DNA of 64,000 bases from Ferrimonas futtsuensis DSM 18154 (lineage in GTDB: Bacteria > Pseudomonadota > Gammaproteobacteria > Enterobacterales > Shewanellaceae): contig NZ_AUGL01000024.1 of NCBI RefSeq assembly GCF_000422645.1, positions 1 to 64,000 of the forward strand, written 5' to 3'. The notes below the pieces were generated by a model, which saw only the letters and a list, made by a program, of their open reading frames with translations, was not told where the DNA came from and did no database searches. The translations under genes and the position numbers were made by a program. Below are positions 1-7,554 of the stretch, piece by piece (position 1 is the first letter of the stretch; every line of letters begins with the position of its first letter).

Positions 1-422
1 ACCGACAGCGGCCCCATCAACACAATGATGGCGTTACTCCTGTTCAAGCCGAGAATCGGTCTAACTTACTGTCCGGAATTAGTTGACCACTACATGTCGA
101 CTAGGGTAGCGATGTGCGTATTCTTAGAACCGGAAATCAGATCCCTGAATAGCCACCACTTCCATAGACACCCCACAGCCAAACAAGCCATAAAATTGTT
201 AGCTCTACACTGGCTTCTATTGAAGTGGGGCCGATTCAATTAGAACAGTGTCGATGCGGCTAAGGGACTAGACTGAGTGAGTGGGATTTAAGCTGTTCAC
301 AGGGGGTGATTTATGCCGTGGGTCAATGGTGACCGTGTGTTTCCGTGCGATGGTATGTGCTACGTCTTTGGAGGGGGTTGTGGTTATGCCAGGCGCTTAC
401 CGGGTCTGAGCCGGCGATCATC
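1..422. other. Region upstream of nhaA, no supported gene
   Basis: I see no gene I can support here. An open frame of 72 codons at 25-243 has no Shine-Dalgarno sequence and encodes a protein I do not recognise. The promoter of the nhaA operon should lie in the last 150 bases, but I see no convincing -35/-10 pair. Confidence 0.5.
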
Positions 423-1844
423 ATGAAGGTTGGCGGTAATAAGTCATCCTGGGTGAAACGGGGCCATCCAACTCAACTGCCGAAAGCGCACATCGATTGG
501 GTCACTTATCCGGTCACGCGTTTCGTTAAGCTCGAAGCCTCCGCAGGTTTGGTTCTGTTGTTTTCAACCTTGCTTGCTTTGGCGCTCGCTAACTCTCCCT
601 GGCGTGAGCCATTCGCTGCCGTTTGGCATACCTCAGTTGGGATCAAGTTCGGCACCCTTGTGTTTGAACGGTCGCTGCATGGCTGGGTGAACGATGCCGC
701 GATGACTCTGTTTTTCTTCCTAATCGCGTTGGAGCTCAAGCGTGAGCTGGTGCTCGGTGAGTTACGTCAGCCGCGCCTGGCCATGTTGTCGATCAGCGCC
801 GCGCTGGGAGGCATGCTGTTTCCTGCACTCGTCTATCTGCTGTTGCAGTTTGGCGAGCCCGGTCAGCATGGCTGGGGCACCGTGATGGCAACGGATACGG
901 CGTTTGTGATCGGCTGCTTGGCATTGCTGGGTCCGCGCATTCCCAGAAGTTTACGGATATTCATGCTGTCGCTCGCCGTTGTCGATGACATTGGGGCCAT
1001 TATGGTGGTTGCCATTGGCTACGGCTCAGAGACCCATTGGCTCCCTATCGGACTGGCTGTGCTGGGTTTGTTGTTGATCCGGCTCATCGGGTTTCTTGGG
1101 GTGCGCAGTATGCCACTGTTTTTTCTGTTCGGCGGATTGGTCTGGTTGGCGATCGATGCATCCGGAATTCACCCGACCGTCACGGGCGTGGCGCTCGGTT
1201 TGATGGCCCCCACCAATAAATGGGTCACCGAGGACCGTCTGCATACCATCATGGACTGTGTGGTGGCTTATCCACCAGGCGACCATTGGAGTGGGGATAC
1301 GCCCGGCCGCAGGGTGTTAAAAACTGCGGAAGCGGCGGCGCGTGAAGCGCTTTCTCCGGTCGAGCGGTTGGAAATGCTGCTGCACCCCTGGGTCGGCTTT
1401 GTGGTGATGCCTTTGTTTGCCCTGGCCAATGCGGGGGTGCAACTGTCTGATACGACGTTTACGTCTTCATTGGTGATGGCGGTATTTCTGGGGTTGGTGT
1501 TCGGCAAGCCGGTCGGAATTCTCTTGTTTAGCTGGCTGGCCGTAAAGTTGCATATTGCGGTTTTGCCCCGGGATCTCAGTTGGCGATTGATCCTCGGTGG
1601 CGGCGCGTTAGCTGGCATTGGCTTCACCATGGCGTTTTTTATTGCCGAGCTGGCGTATACCCCAGCGCAAATACAGTCAGTGAAATTAGCCATTTTGCTT
1701 GCGTCGGTTGCGTCTGCTCTATTCGGTCTGATTTTGTTGCGTTACCTCACTCCGTCTACGGTTGAGCGACCTGCGCCCCCAACAGGGATGCCACAGGGGC
1801 CGCCCGATCGTCGACCCACTGAGGCTAATGACTATGAGATCTAA
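423..1844 (+). CDS. nhaA: Na+/H+ antiporter NhaA
   Basis: Inner-membrane antiporter that expels Na+ in exchange for protons. About twelve hydrophobic segments are visible. The key residues of E. coli NhaA are all present: the ATDTAF motif (Asp158, equivalent to Asp133), the paired aspartates in AVVDDIGAI (Asp188-Asp189, equivalent to 163-164), SGIHPT (the His225 region) and FGKPVG (the Lys300 region). With the start at 423 the protein has 473 residues, longer than the roughly 390 of E. coli. The extra length is about 25 residues at the N-terminus and a longer cytoplasmic loop, about residues 265-315, before the LHPWVGF motif. A frame-open ATG at 345 exists, but the added residues look unrelated to the family. 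No clear Shine-Dalgarno supports either start. The last codons overlap the start of acnA, so it is the first gene of a three-gene operon. Confidence 0.9.
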   Translation: MKVGGNKSSWVKRGHPTQLPKAHIDWVTYPVTRFVKLEASAGLVLLFSTLLALALANSPWREPFAAVWHTSVGIKFGTLVFERSLHGWVNDAAMTLFFFLIALELKRELVLGELRQPRLAMLSISAALGGMLFPALVYLLLQFGEPGQHGWGTVMATDTAFVIGCLALLGPRIPRSLRIFMLSLAVVDDIGAIMVVAIGYGSETHWLPIGLAVLGLLLIRLIGFLGVRSMPLFFLFGGLVWLAIDASGIHPTVTGVALGLMAPTNKWVTEDRLHTIMDCVVAYPPGDHWSGDTPGRRVLKTAEAAAREALSPVERLEMLLHPWVGFVVMPLFALANAGVQLSDTTFTSSLVMAVFLGLVFGKPVGILLFSWLAVKLHIAVLPRDLSWRLILGGGALAGIGFTMAFFIAELAYTPAQIQSVKLAILLASVASALFGLILLRYLTPSTVERPAPPTGMPQGPPDRRPTEANDYEI

Positions 1845-4575
1845 ACAAGCAAAGCAATGGCGCCAACGCTATTTGACCGAGCACGTCAGCGACGGCGAAA
1901 CGTGGCGTTATTGGTCGCTACCCAAACTGGCGCAGGATCACCATTTCTCACTCGAGGAGCAACCGCTTATCGTGCGGCTGTTTTTGGAAAACGTCATGAG
2001 ACACAGCCAGGGGGATGACGACCAAGCCAATATCATCCAACAGCTCGGCGCGAGCAACGCGTCGCAGGCGTTTGAGTTTTCGTTTTTCCCCAGCCGGGTG
2101 CTGATGCAGGACTATACCGGCGTACCGGCGATCGTCGACCTGGCGGCGATGCGCGATGCGGTGCACGCCAAAGGCGGCGATGCTAAGCGGATCAATCCGC
2201 TGTGTCCGGTCGATTTGGTGATCGATCACTCGGTGATCGTTGATAAAGCCGGAACCTCCGATGCGTTGTCTTTCAACCGGCAGCGGGAGATGGAACGCAA
2301 CCGTGAGCGCTACCAGTTCTTAAAGTGGGCTCAGGGCGCTTTTGACAACCTGACTGTCGTGCCGCCGGGCAGGGGGATCTGCCACCAGGTTAATCTCGAG
2401 TATTTGGCTCAGGTAGTGCGCCAGGTGGATGGTGTCCTGTCTCCGGATACGCTGGTGGGTACTGACAGCCATACGACGATGATCAACGGCTTAGGGGTGC
2501 TCGGTTGGGGCGTTGGCGGTATTGAGGCCGAGGCAGTTATGCTCGGCGAACCCTTGAGCCTCAATGCACCCACCGTGGTTGGGGTGAATTTGCTGGGGGC
2601 GCTGTCCCCGGGCCTGACCGCAACCGACTTGGTGTTAACCCTGACCGAGTTACTGAGAAACCACGGTGTGGTGGGCAAGTACGTAGAGTTTTACGGAGCG
2701 GGGTTGGCCAACCTGAGTGTGGCGGATCGTGCCACGATCGCCAATATGGCGCCTGAGTATGGCGCGACCTGTGCGCTGTTCCCCATCGATGATCAGGTCA
2801 TCGACTATCTCACCTTGACCCATCGCCCCGCCGATCTGGTGAAGCGGGTGCACGATTATGCCCTCACCCAAGGCTTGTTCTATCAGCCGGGCGAACACGC
2901 CAGTCCGGTTATTTACTGTGAGAACCTGACGGTCGATCTCGGCGAGATAGTCCCCTGTGTTGCCGGCCCTAAGCGGCCACAAGATCGGTTGCCGTTAGCG
3001 GCGATCAAGCAAAAGACCCTGGATGAGATCGCCTTGGCGGGTGAGCACTCGCGCCAACAAGGTGCGGACGGCACTAAGGGTCTGAGCGACGGCGATCTGG
3101 TGATTGCCGCTATCACCTCCTGCACTAACACCTCAAATCCGCAGGTGATGGTGCTGGCAGGATTATTGGCCAAGGCGGCGGTGGAGAAAGGAATGACGGT
3201 CAAACCCCACGTCAAAACCTCGCTTGCCCCCGGTTCTCAGGTGGTGGCGCACTATCTGGATCAGTCCGGCCTGCAGGGGTATTTGGATCAGTTAGGCTTT
3301 CATCGGGTGGGATTTGGCTGCACCACCTGCATCGGCAATTCCGGTCCACTCAAAGATGATCTGGAAGCGGTGATCGCGCAAGGCAAGCTGCAAGTCTGTG
3401 GCGTGCTGTCAGGCAACCGCAATTTTGAAGGTCGCATTCATCCCTTTGTGCGTATGAATTGGCTGGCATCGCCTCCGCTGGTGGTGGCGTTTGCCTTGGT
3501 GGGGCATACCCGTATCAATTTAGACACTGAGCCCCTGGGTACGGATCGCGATGGCAATGCGGTGTTCCTGAGAGACTTGTGGCCCGATAGCGCCGAGGTT
3601 GCGGCGGTGCTGGCGCAGATCAACCGAGCGCTGTATGGCCAGTCTTATGCAAACATGACCATGGGTGACGACACTTGGGAGGGACTCAAGGTCGACAACG
3701 CGGTGTGTTATCCGTGGCAAAAGGGATCCACCTACATCCGTCAGGCCCCGTTTGTGGCTTGCAACACGCCTCCCAAGCCGATGGTGGACGGTCGGATCTT
3801 GGCGATCTTTGGTGACTCCATTACCACGGATCACATCTCGCCAGCGGGTCCGATCGATCTGCGGACCCCGGCGGGCGAATATCTGCTCAGGCAAGGGGTT
3901 ATGACCGAGGCCTTTAACAGCTACGGCGCGCGCCGGGGCAATCATGAAGTGATGGTGCGAGGTACTTTTGCCAACCGGCGGCTCAAGAACCGTTTAGTGG
4001 AACCGATGGAAGGGGGCTTCACCCGTATTTGGGATCTGGCGGGCGGATCGGCTCCTCAGCACAGTGACCTGAACACAGCGCAGACAGAGCCAGTCTCGAT
4101 CTACCAGGCCAGTCAATACTATCTCGCTCATCATGTGCCGCTGGTGATCTTTGCCGGTAAGGAGTACGGCACCGGATCAAGCCGTGACTGGGCAGCGAAA
4201 GGCTGCTTGTTGTTGAATATCAAGGCGGTGATCGCACGCTCGTTTGAGCGTATTCATCGCAGCAATCTGGTGGGGGTGGGGATCATGCCCCTGTTGTTAC
4301 CTGCCGATCTCGAACCCAATGCACTGCACCTAAGGGGCGATGAGCTGATCAGCATTACCGCGCCATCGGCCAATGGGTTTGAAGCGCTGGTGCCCCGGCA
4401 GACCCTATCCCTGCGGATCGCTGCTGCCGATCCATCGCCGCTTGAACCGGCAGCGCAAACGATCCCGGTGACGCTGGCGATAGAGAATGGGCGTGAGCTG
4501 GCGTATTTCTTCGCGGGGGGGATTTTGCCCTATGTGGCCAATCAATTCTGTTCACCCAAGCAGGACCGGGGATGA
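1834..4575 (+). CDS. acnA: Aconitate hydratase A
   Basis: Cytoplasmic [4Fe-4S] enzyme that interconverts citrate and isocitrate in the TCA cycle. The protein has 913 residues (E. coli AcnA has 891) and is of the AcnA/IRP type. The three cluster ligands are visible: Cys430 in SCTNTSNP, and Cys496 and Cys499 in FGCTTCIG, close to Cys435/501/504 of E. coli. Other family motifs are DSHTTMINGLGVLGWGVGGIE, PEYGATCALFP and, in the C-terminal swivel domain, GKEYGTGSSRDWAAKG. The ATG at 1834 is preferred because a GAGG lies 9 bases upstream; the ATG at 1828 is too close to it. The start lies inside the end of nhaA and the stop overlaps the fumC start as ATGA, so translation of the three genes is probably coupled. 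In E. coli AcnA is the stress-stable aconitase, which fits its pairing with FumC here. Confidence 0.95.
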   Translation: MRSKQAKQWRQRYLTEHVSDGETWRYWSLPKLAQDHHFSLEEQPLIVRLFLENVMRHSQGDDDQANIIQQLGASNASQAFEFSFFPSRVLMQDYTGVPAIVDLAAMRDAVHAKGGDAKRINPLCPVDLVIDHSVIVDKAGTSDALSFNRQREMERNRERYQFLKWAQGAFDNLTVVPPGRGICHQVNLEYLAQVVRQVDGVLSPDTLVGTDSHTTMINGLGVLGWGVGGIEAEAVMLGEPLSLNAPTVVGVNLLGALSPGLTATDLVLTLTELLRNHGVVGKYVEFYGAGLANLSVADRATIANMAPEYGATCALFPIDDQVIDYLTLTHRPADLVKRVHDYALTQGLFYQPGEHASPVIYCENLTVDLGEIVPCVAGPKRPQDRLPLAAIKQKTLDEIALAGEHSRQQGADGTKGLSDGDLVIAAITSCTNTSNPQVMVLAGLLAKAAVEKGMTVKPHVKTSLAPGSQVVAHYLDQSGLQGYLDQLGFHRVGFGCTTCIGNSGPLKDDLEAVIAQGKLQVCGVLSGNRNFEGRIHPFVRMNWLASPPLVVAFALVGHTRINLDTEPLGTDRDGNAVFLRDLWPDSAEVAAVLAQINRALYGQSYANMTMGDDTWEGLKVDNAVCYPWQKGSTYIRQAPFVACNTPPKPMVDGRILAIFGDSITTDHISPAGPIDLRTPAGEYLLRQGVMTEAFNSYGARRGNHEVMVRGTFANRRLKNRLVEPMEGGFTRIWDLAGGSAPQHSDLNTAQTEPVSIYQASQYYLAHHVPLVIFAGKEYGTGSSRDWAAKGCLLLNIKAVIARSFERIHRSNLVGVGIMPLLLPADLEPNALHLRGDELISITAPSANGFEALVPRQTLSLRIAAADPSPLEPAAQTIPVTLAIENGRELAYFFAGGILPYVANQFCSPKQDRG

Positions 4576-6053
4576 GAAAGCGCAACAAGCACGTCGCTCG
4601 CCGACTTAGCTCTCAGCCTCGTTTCGCTGCCGCTCCTGAGCCGACAAGGGCGGCGGATATTGCGCCGCAGCAGAGCGATGAGCGGCAGGAGGATGGCACG
4701 ATCTTGTGGGGCAAGCAGACGCGAGCTTCGCTGCGCTATTTCAACATCGGCGAACACCGATTTAGTCCGCGATTTATTGCCGTGTTGGTCACCATTAAGC
4801 GTGCCTGTGCGCTGGTCAACCGGCAGCATCGACGGCTAACGACCGAGCACTGTGATGCCATCGTGCATGCGTGTGATGCCATATTGGCGGGCGACCATGC
4901 GGCACAATTTCCGCTGCGGATATGGCAAACCGGCTCCGGCACGCAAACCAACATGAACGTCAATGAGGTCATCGCCTCACTGGCCAACAGTTATGTTTCA
5001 CAGGCTGAGCAAGGACGGGCGCAGCCAGCGCCCATTCATCCCAATGATCACGTCAACCGGTCGCAGTCCTCCAACGATGTGTTCCCCAGTGCCATGCATA
5101 TCCTGGTGGCCACGCAAACTCAGCAGCGATTGCTGCCTGCGCTGGTTCACATGGAGCGGGTTTTAGCGCAAAAACAGGCTGAGCTTCACCCGATCTACAC
5201 CGTCGGGCGTACCCACTTGATGGATGCCTTACCCATTCGTGTAGGGTCGATATTCTCGGGCTACCTTAGTCAGTTAACGGCGGCGAGAAACGCGATAGAG
5301 CAGAGTCTGGAGGCGGTGTATCCGTTGGCGTTGGGGGGCACGGCGGTGGGCTCTGGGGCCAATGCGCCGGCACCATTCGGTCAGCAAGTGATCGCGCTGT
5401 TAGCCGAGCATTATCAGTTACCCTTTAGCCAACACCCCAATTTGTACGCAGCCGTATCGAGTGAGGACGCACTGCTGCGTTATAGCGCGGCGTTAAAGCA
5501 GTTGGCGGCCAGTCTGCAAAAAATGGCGAACGATTTTCGATTGCTGGGCAGTGGGCCACGTTGCGGCTTTAACGAGTGGCACTTACCCGCCAATGAACCG
5601 GGCAGCTCTATCATGCCGGGCAAGGTGAACCCGACTCAATGTGAGGCGCTGAGCATGGTGTGCCTGCAGATCTTCGGCAACGATCTGACGGTCGCGCTGG
5701 CCGTTTCAAGCGGACAGTTGCAACTGAACACCTACCGGCCGGTGATCCTCTATAACCTGTTGGAAAGCATAGATTTGCTGTCCGATGCAATGAACGCCTT
5801 TAGCGACCACTGCATTGCAGAGCTGACCCTCAACCAAGCGCAGATCGACATAAACATGCGCAACAATCTATCGCTGATCACCCTGCTTACCCCCGAGCTT
5901 GGCTATGATGTGGCCACCGAAATCGCCCGCACTGCACAACAGAAAAACCTCCCGTTATCGGCAGCGGCTGAAGTCTTGGGACTATACACCCAGGAGCAAT
6001 TTGAATTGCTGCTATTAGGGCGTTTGAATCGGTACTTTTCGACGATAAAGTGA
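4572..6053 (+). CDS. fumC: Class II fumarate hydratase
   Basis: Iron-independent fumarase that hydrates fumarate to L-malate as a cytoplasmic homotetramer. Family signatures run in order: LWGKQTRASLRYF (about residues 45-57), WQTGSGTQTNMNVNEV (about 116), a VGRTHLMDA histidine motif (about 213), and the catalytic-loop signature GSSIMPGKVNPTQCEA (about 350). These place it with FumC rather than argininosuccinate lyase or aspartase, although aspartase cannot be fully excluded by eye. The first 40 or so residues are basic, low in complexity and absent from E. coli FumC. The start is set by an ATGA overlap with the acnA stop. It is the last gene of the nhaA-acnA-fumC operon; no good terminator is visible after it. 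Confidence 0.9.
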   Translation: MRKRNKHVARRLSSQPRFAAAPEPTRAADIAPQQSDERQEDGTILWGKQTRASLRYFNIGEHRFSPRFIAVLVTIKRACALVNRQHRRLTTEHCDAIVHACDAILAGDHAAQFPLRIWQTGSGTQTNMNVNEVIASLANSYVSQAEQGRAQPAPIHPNDHVNRSQSSNDVFPSAMHILVATQTQQRLLPALVHMERVLAQKQAELHPIYTVGRTHLMDALPIRVGSIFSGYLSQLTAARNAIEQSLEAVYPLALGGTAVGSGANAPAPFGQQVIALLAEHYQLPFSQHPNLYAAVSSEDALLRYSAALKQLAASLQKMANDFRLLGSGPRCGFNEWHLPANEPGSSIMPGKVNPTQCEALSMVCLQIFGNDLTVALAVSSGQLQLNTYRPVILYNLLESIDLLSDAMNAFSDHCIAELTLNQAQIDINMRNNLSLITLLTPELGYDVATEIARTAQQKNLPLSAAAEVLGLYTQEQFELLLLGRLNRYFSTIK

Positions 6054-6575
6054 GCGCTACGGAGCGTTGAGAATGGGATCTCGTTCAATAGAGGCGGCGC
6101 AAAGGAATGTGGTCCGTGTGCCCGTTGTAGATGAGTGGTTGACCATTCGACCATGCATCGGAGCGAAGATCGAGCAACCTCCCGGCCAGCCGATGTGGTG
6201 TTACTTTTCATCACCTCAAATCCTTGCCCGTAACCCTATGCAGGTTTTTGCTTTAGTTGCATGCAAACTTATGGTTCAAAAGTACGGGTAAGTGTCTGAC
6301 GCTTGGTTGTTGCTTATGCAGACTTATGGTTTAAGCGACAACCTGCCTGATTTTAAAAGAAACTCCTTGTCAACGACCGTAGTGGTACACACGGTGAGAC
6401 ACTTTGGGCTTTTCAAACACGTCTATATCGTACTCAGCACCCTATCTGTTTCAGTCCAGGCATGGCATCTGCTACGCCCGTGTGGTTTTTGCCTCCAGCT
6501 CCCCCTGACCCTCTTCCAAGTCTGACATTCATCCGTGGCTGCGTACCTGTCGCTGTCGGAATCCTGTGTCACTCC
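6054..6575. other. Convergent intergenic region, no gene seen
   Basis: About 520 bases between fumC and the convergent FNR-like gene. Two short open frames (6067-6291 and 6292-6525) lack Shine-Dalgarno sequences and resemble nothing I know. No clear terminator hairpin is visible for either flanking gene. Confidence 0.5.
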
Positions 6576-7277
6576 CTACACATACAGCTTCCATCTGTGG
6601 GCGGATGCCTTGCGTAACACCTGTTGGCGTTTTAGCTCTGCCATAGCGCGGCTTACGGACTCTTCACTGATGCCCAACAGGGAGGCGCAGTCTTGGTTGG
6701 TCAGCAAGTAGAAGGTGGCTGATTGCTCGGATTGAAGGGACTCAAGAATGCTCAGAAGATTGATAACCCTGCTTTTTACTGGGCCCTGAGTCAGGTGGAC
6801 GTGATGGTTGTCAGCGCTGAGGCTCTGTTCTTGCCATTGTGCCATCAACCGTCGATAGAGCTCGGGCTGCTGTTTTCCAAGGTGGTGCAGTGTGTTGGTG
6901 GGGATGCGGCACAGGTTGGTCGGGCCAATGGCCACCGCGCTGTGCTGATAGTGTGGTTCAAGCAAGGCCTCCAGTCCGATGGCAGACCCGGTACCGAGCA
7001 AGCGGACGATCCTGTCGCCGTTGTCTGAAGAGTACAACGACAGTTTTACGCTGCCACTTCTGATGGAGTACACCGCCGCGGCCTGGTGGCCCTCCTGGTA
7101 AATCATGGCGCCCGGCTTCATCAGGTAGTGAGCGATCGGTGAGAGCAGGAGCCTGTCTGTCTCAACATCCAATCCGGCGAACAGTAAGCGGTCGCGTATC
7201 ACGCAACCAGCACAGTCTACCTTCTCCAGTCTGTGCCTGGCGTTGTCGCACCGAGTCGGGGGAGTGCTCCGTTTCAT
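6576..7277 (-). CDS. Crp/Fnr-family transcriptional regulator, FNR-like
   Basis: Cytoplasmic transcription factor of 233 residues. A cyclic-nucleotide-type beta-roll (about residues 35-135) is followed by a dimer helix and a C-terminal winged helix-turn-helix (about 180-225). The recognition helix reads SEESVSRAM, which keeps the E-x-x-S-R pattern of FNR, so an FNR-type TTGAT...ATCAA site is expected. Cysteines lie at 10, 22, 25 and 123. Cys22 and Cys25 match FNR Cys20 and Cys23, and Cys123 in NLCRIPTNTL aligns with FNR Cys122. The position of FNR Cys29 is Leu31, leaving Cys10 as the only possible fourth ligand. The ATG at 7277 is chosen because AAGGAG lies 7 bases upstream; the longer frame to 7331 has no such site. 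It is divergent from the exported-protein gene at 7555. Oxygen or redox sensing is likely but not proven. Confidence 0.85.
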   Translation of the reverse strand: MKRSTPPTRCDNARHRLEKVDCAGCVIRDRLLFAGLDVETDRLLLSPIAHYLMKPGAMIYQEGHQAAAVYSIRSGSVKLSLYSSDNGDRIVRLLGTGSAIGLEALLEPHYQHSAVAIGPTNLCRIPTNTLHHLGKQQPELYRRLMAQWQEQSLSADNHHVHLTQGPVKSRVINLLSILESLQSEQSATFYLLTNQDCASLLGISEESVSRAMAELKRQQVLRKASAHRWKLYV

Positions 7278-7304
7278 TCTGTGGCTCCTTGCCATCTGCC
7301 GGGG

Positions 7305-7324
7305 CATTGATCCAGTGATCATTG
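7305..7324. promoter_or_regulatory. Imperfect inverted repeat upstream of the FNR-like gene
   Basis: TGATC-CAGT-GATCA forms a perfect core; with flanks it becomes 8-base arms with one mismatch. Its centre lies 37 bases before the regulator start codon. The half sites look like TTGAT/ATCA, but they are 6 bases apart rather than the 4 of an FNR box. It could be an autoregulatory operator. Confidence 0.35.
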
Positions 7325-7333
7325 AACTCAAAA

Positions 7334-7347
7334 TTGCGGATTATCAA
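7334..7347. promoter_or_regulatory. Candidate FNR-type box
   Basis: TTGCGGATTATCAA matches the FNR consensus TTGAT-N4-ATCAA at 8 of 10 defined positions with correct spacing. It lies between the FNR-like gene and the divergent exported-protein gene, so it could serve either. A single short match in a 277-base gap is suggestive only. Confidence 0.4.
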
Positions 7348-7554
7348 CCGCTTTTCCTCTGGCTTTTCTTAAATCTAGCTATACAAAGGATGAGAGTAAA
7401 CTCCCTACAGGGTGCCCGGGGTTTTCCGTTGCGGTGTTCTTGATCGAAAGTGAGCGCTTTCAAAGAGTTTCGTTCCTCCTTTCTGTGGCTGTCCGGTGTC
7501 TGTGAAATTGTCGCCGAGTTCAGACCTTGTCTTAAATAAAATCAGGTGGTTACG

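Noticed and set aside
25-243. Open frame of 72 codons near the left edge
   Set aside because: No Shine-Dalgarno, no recognisable family or signal; probably chance.
6067-6525. Two short frames after fumC
   Set aside because: No ribosome-binding sites and no recognisable family.
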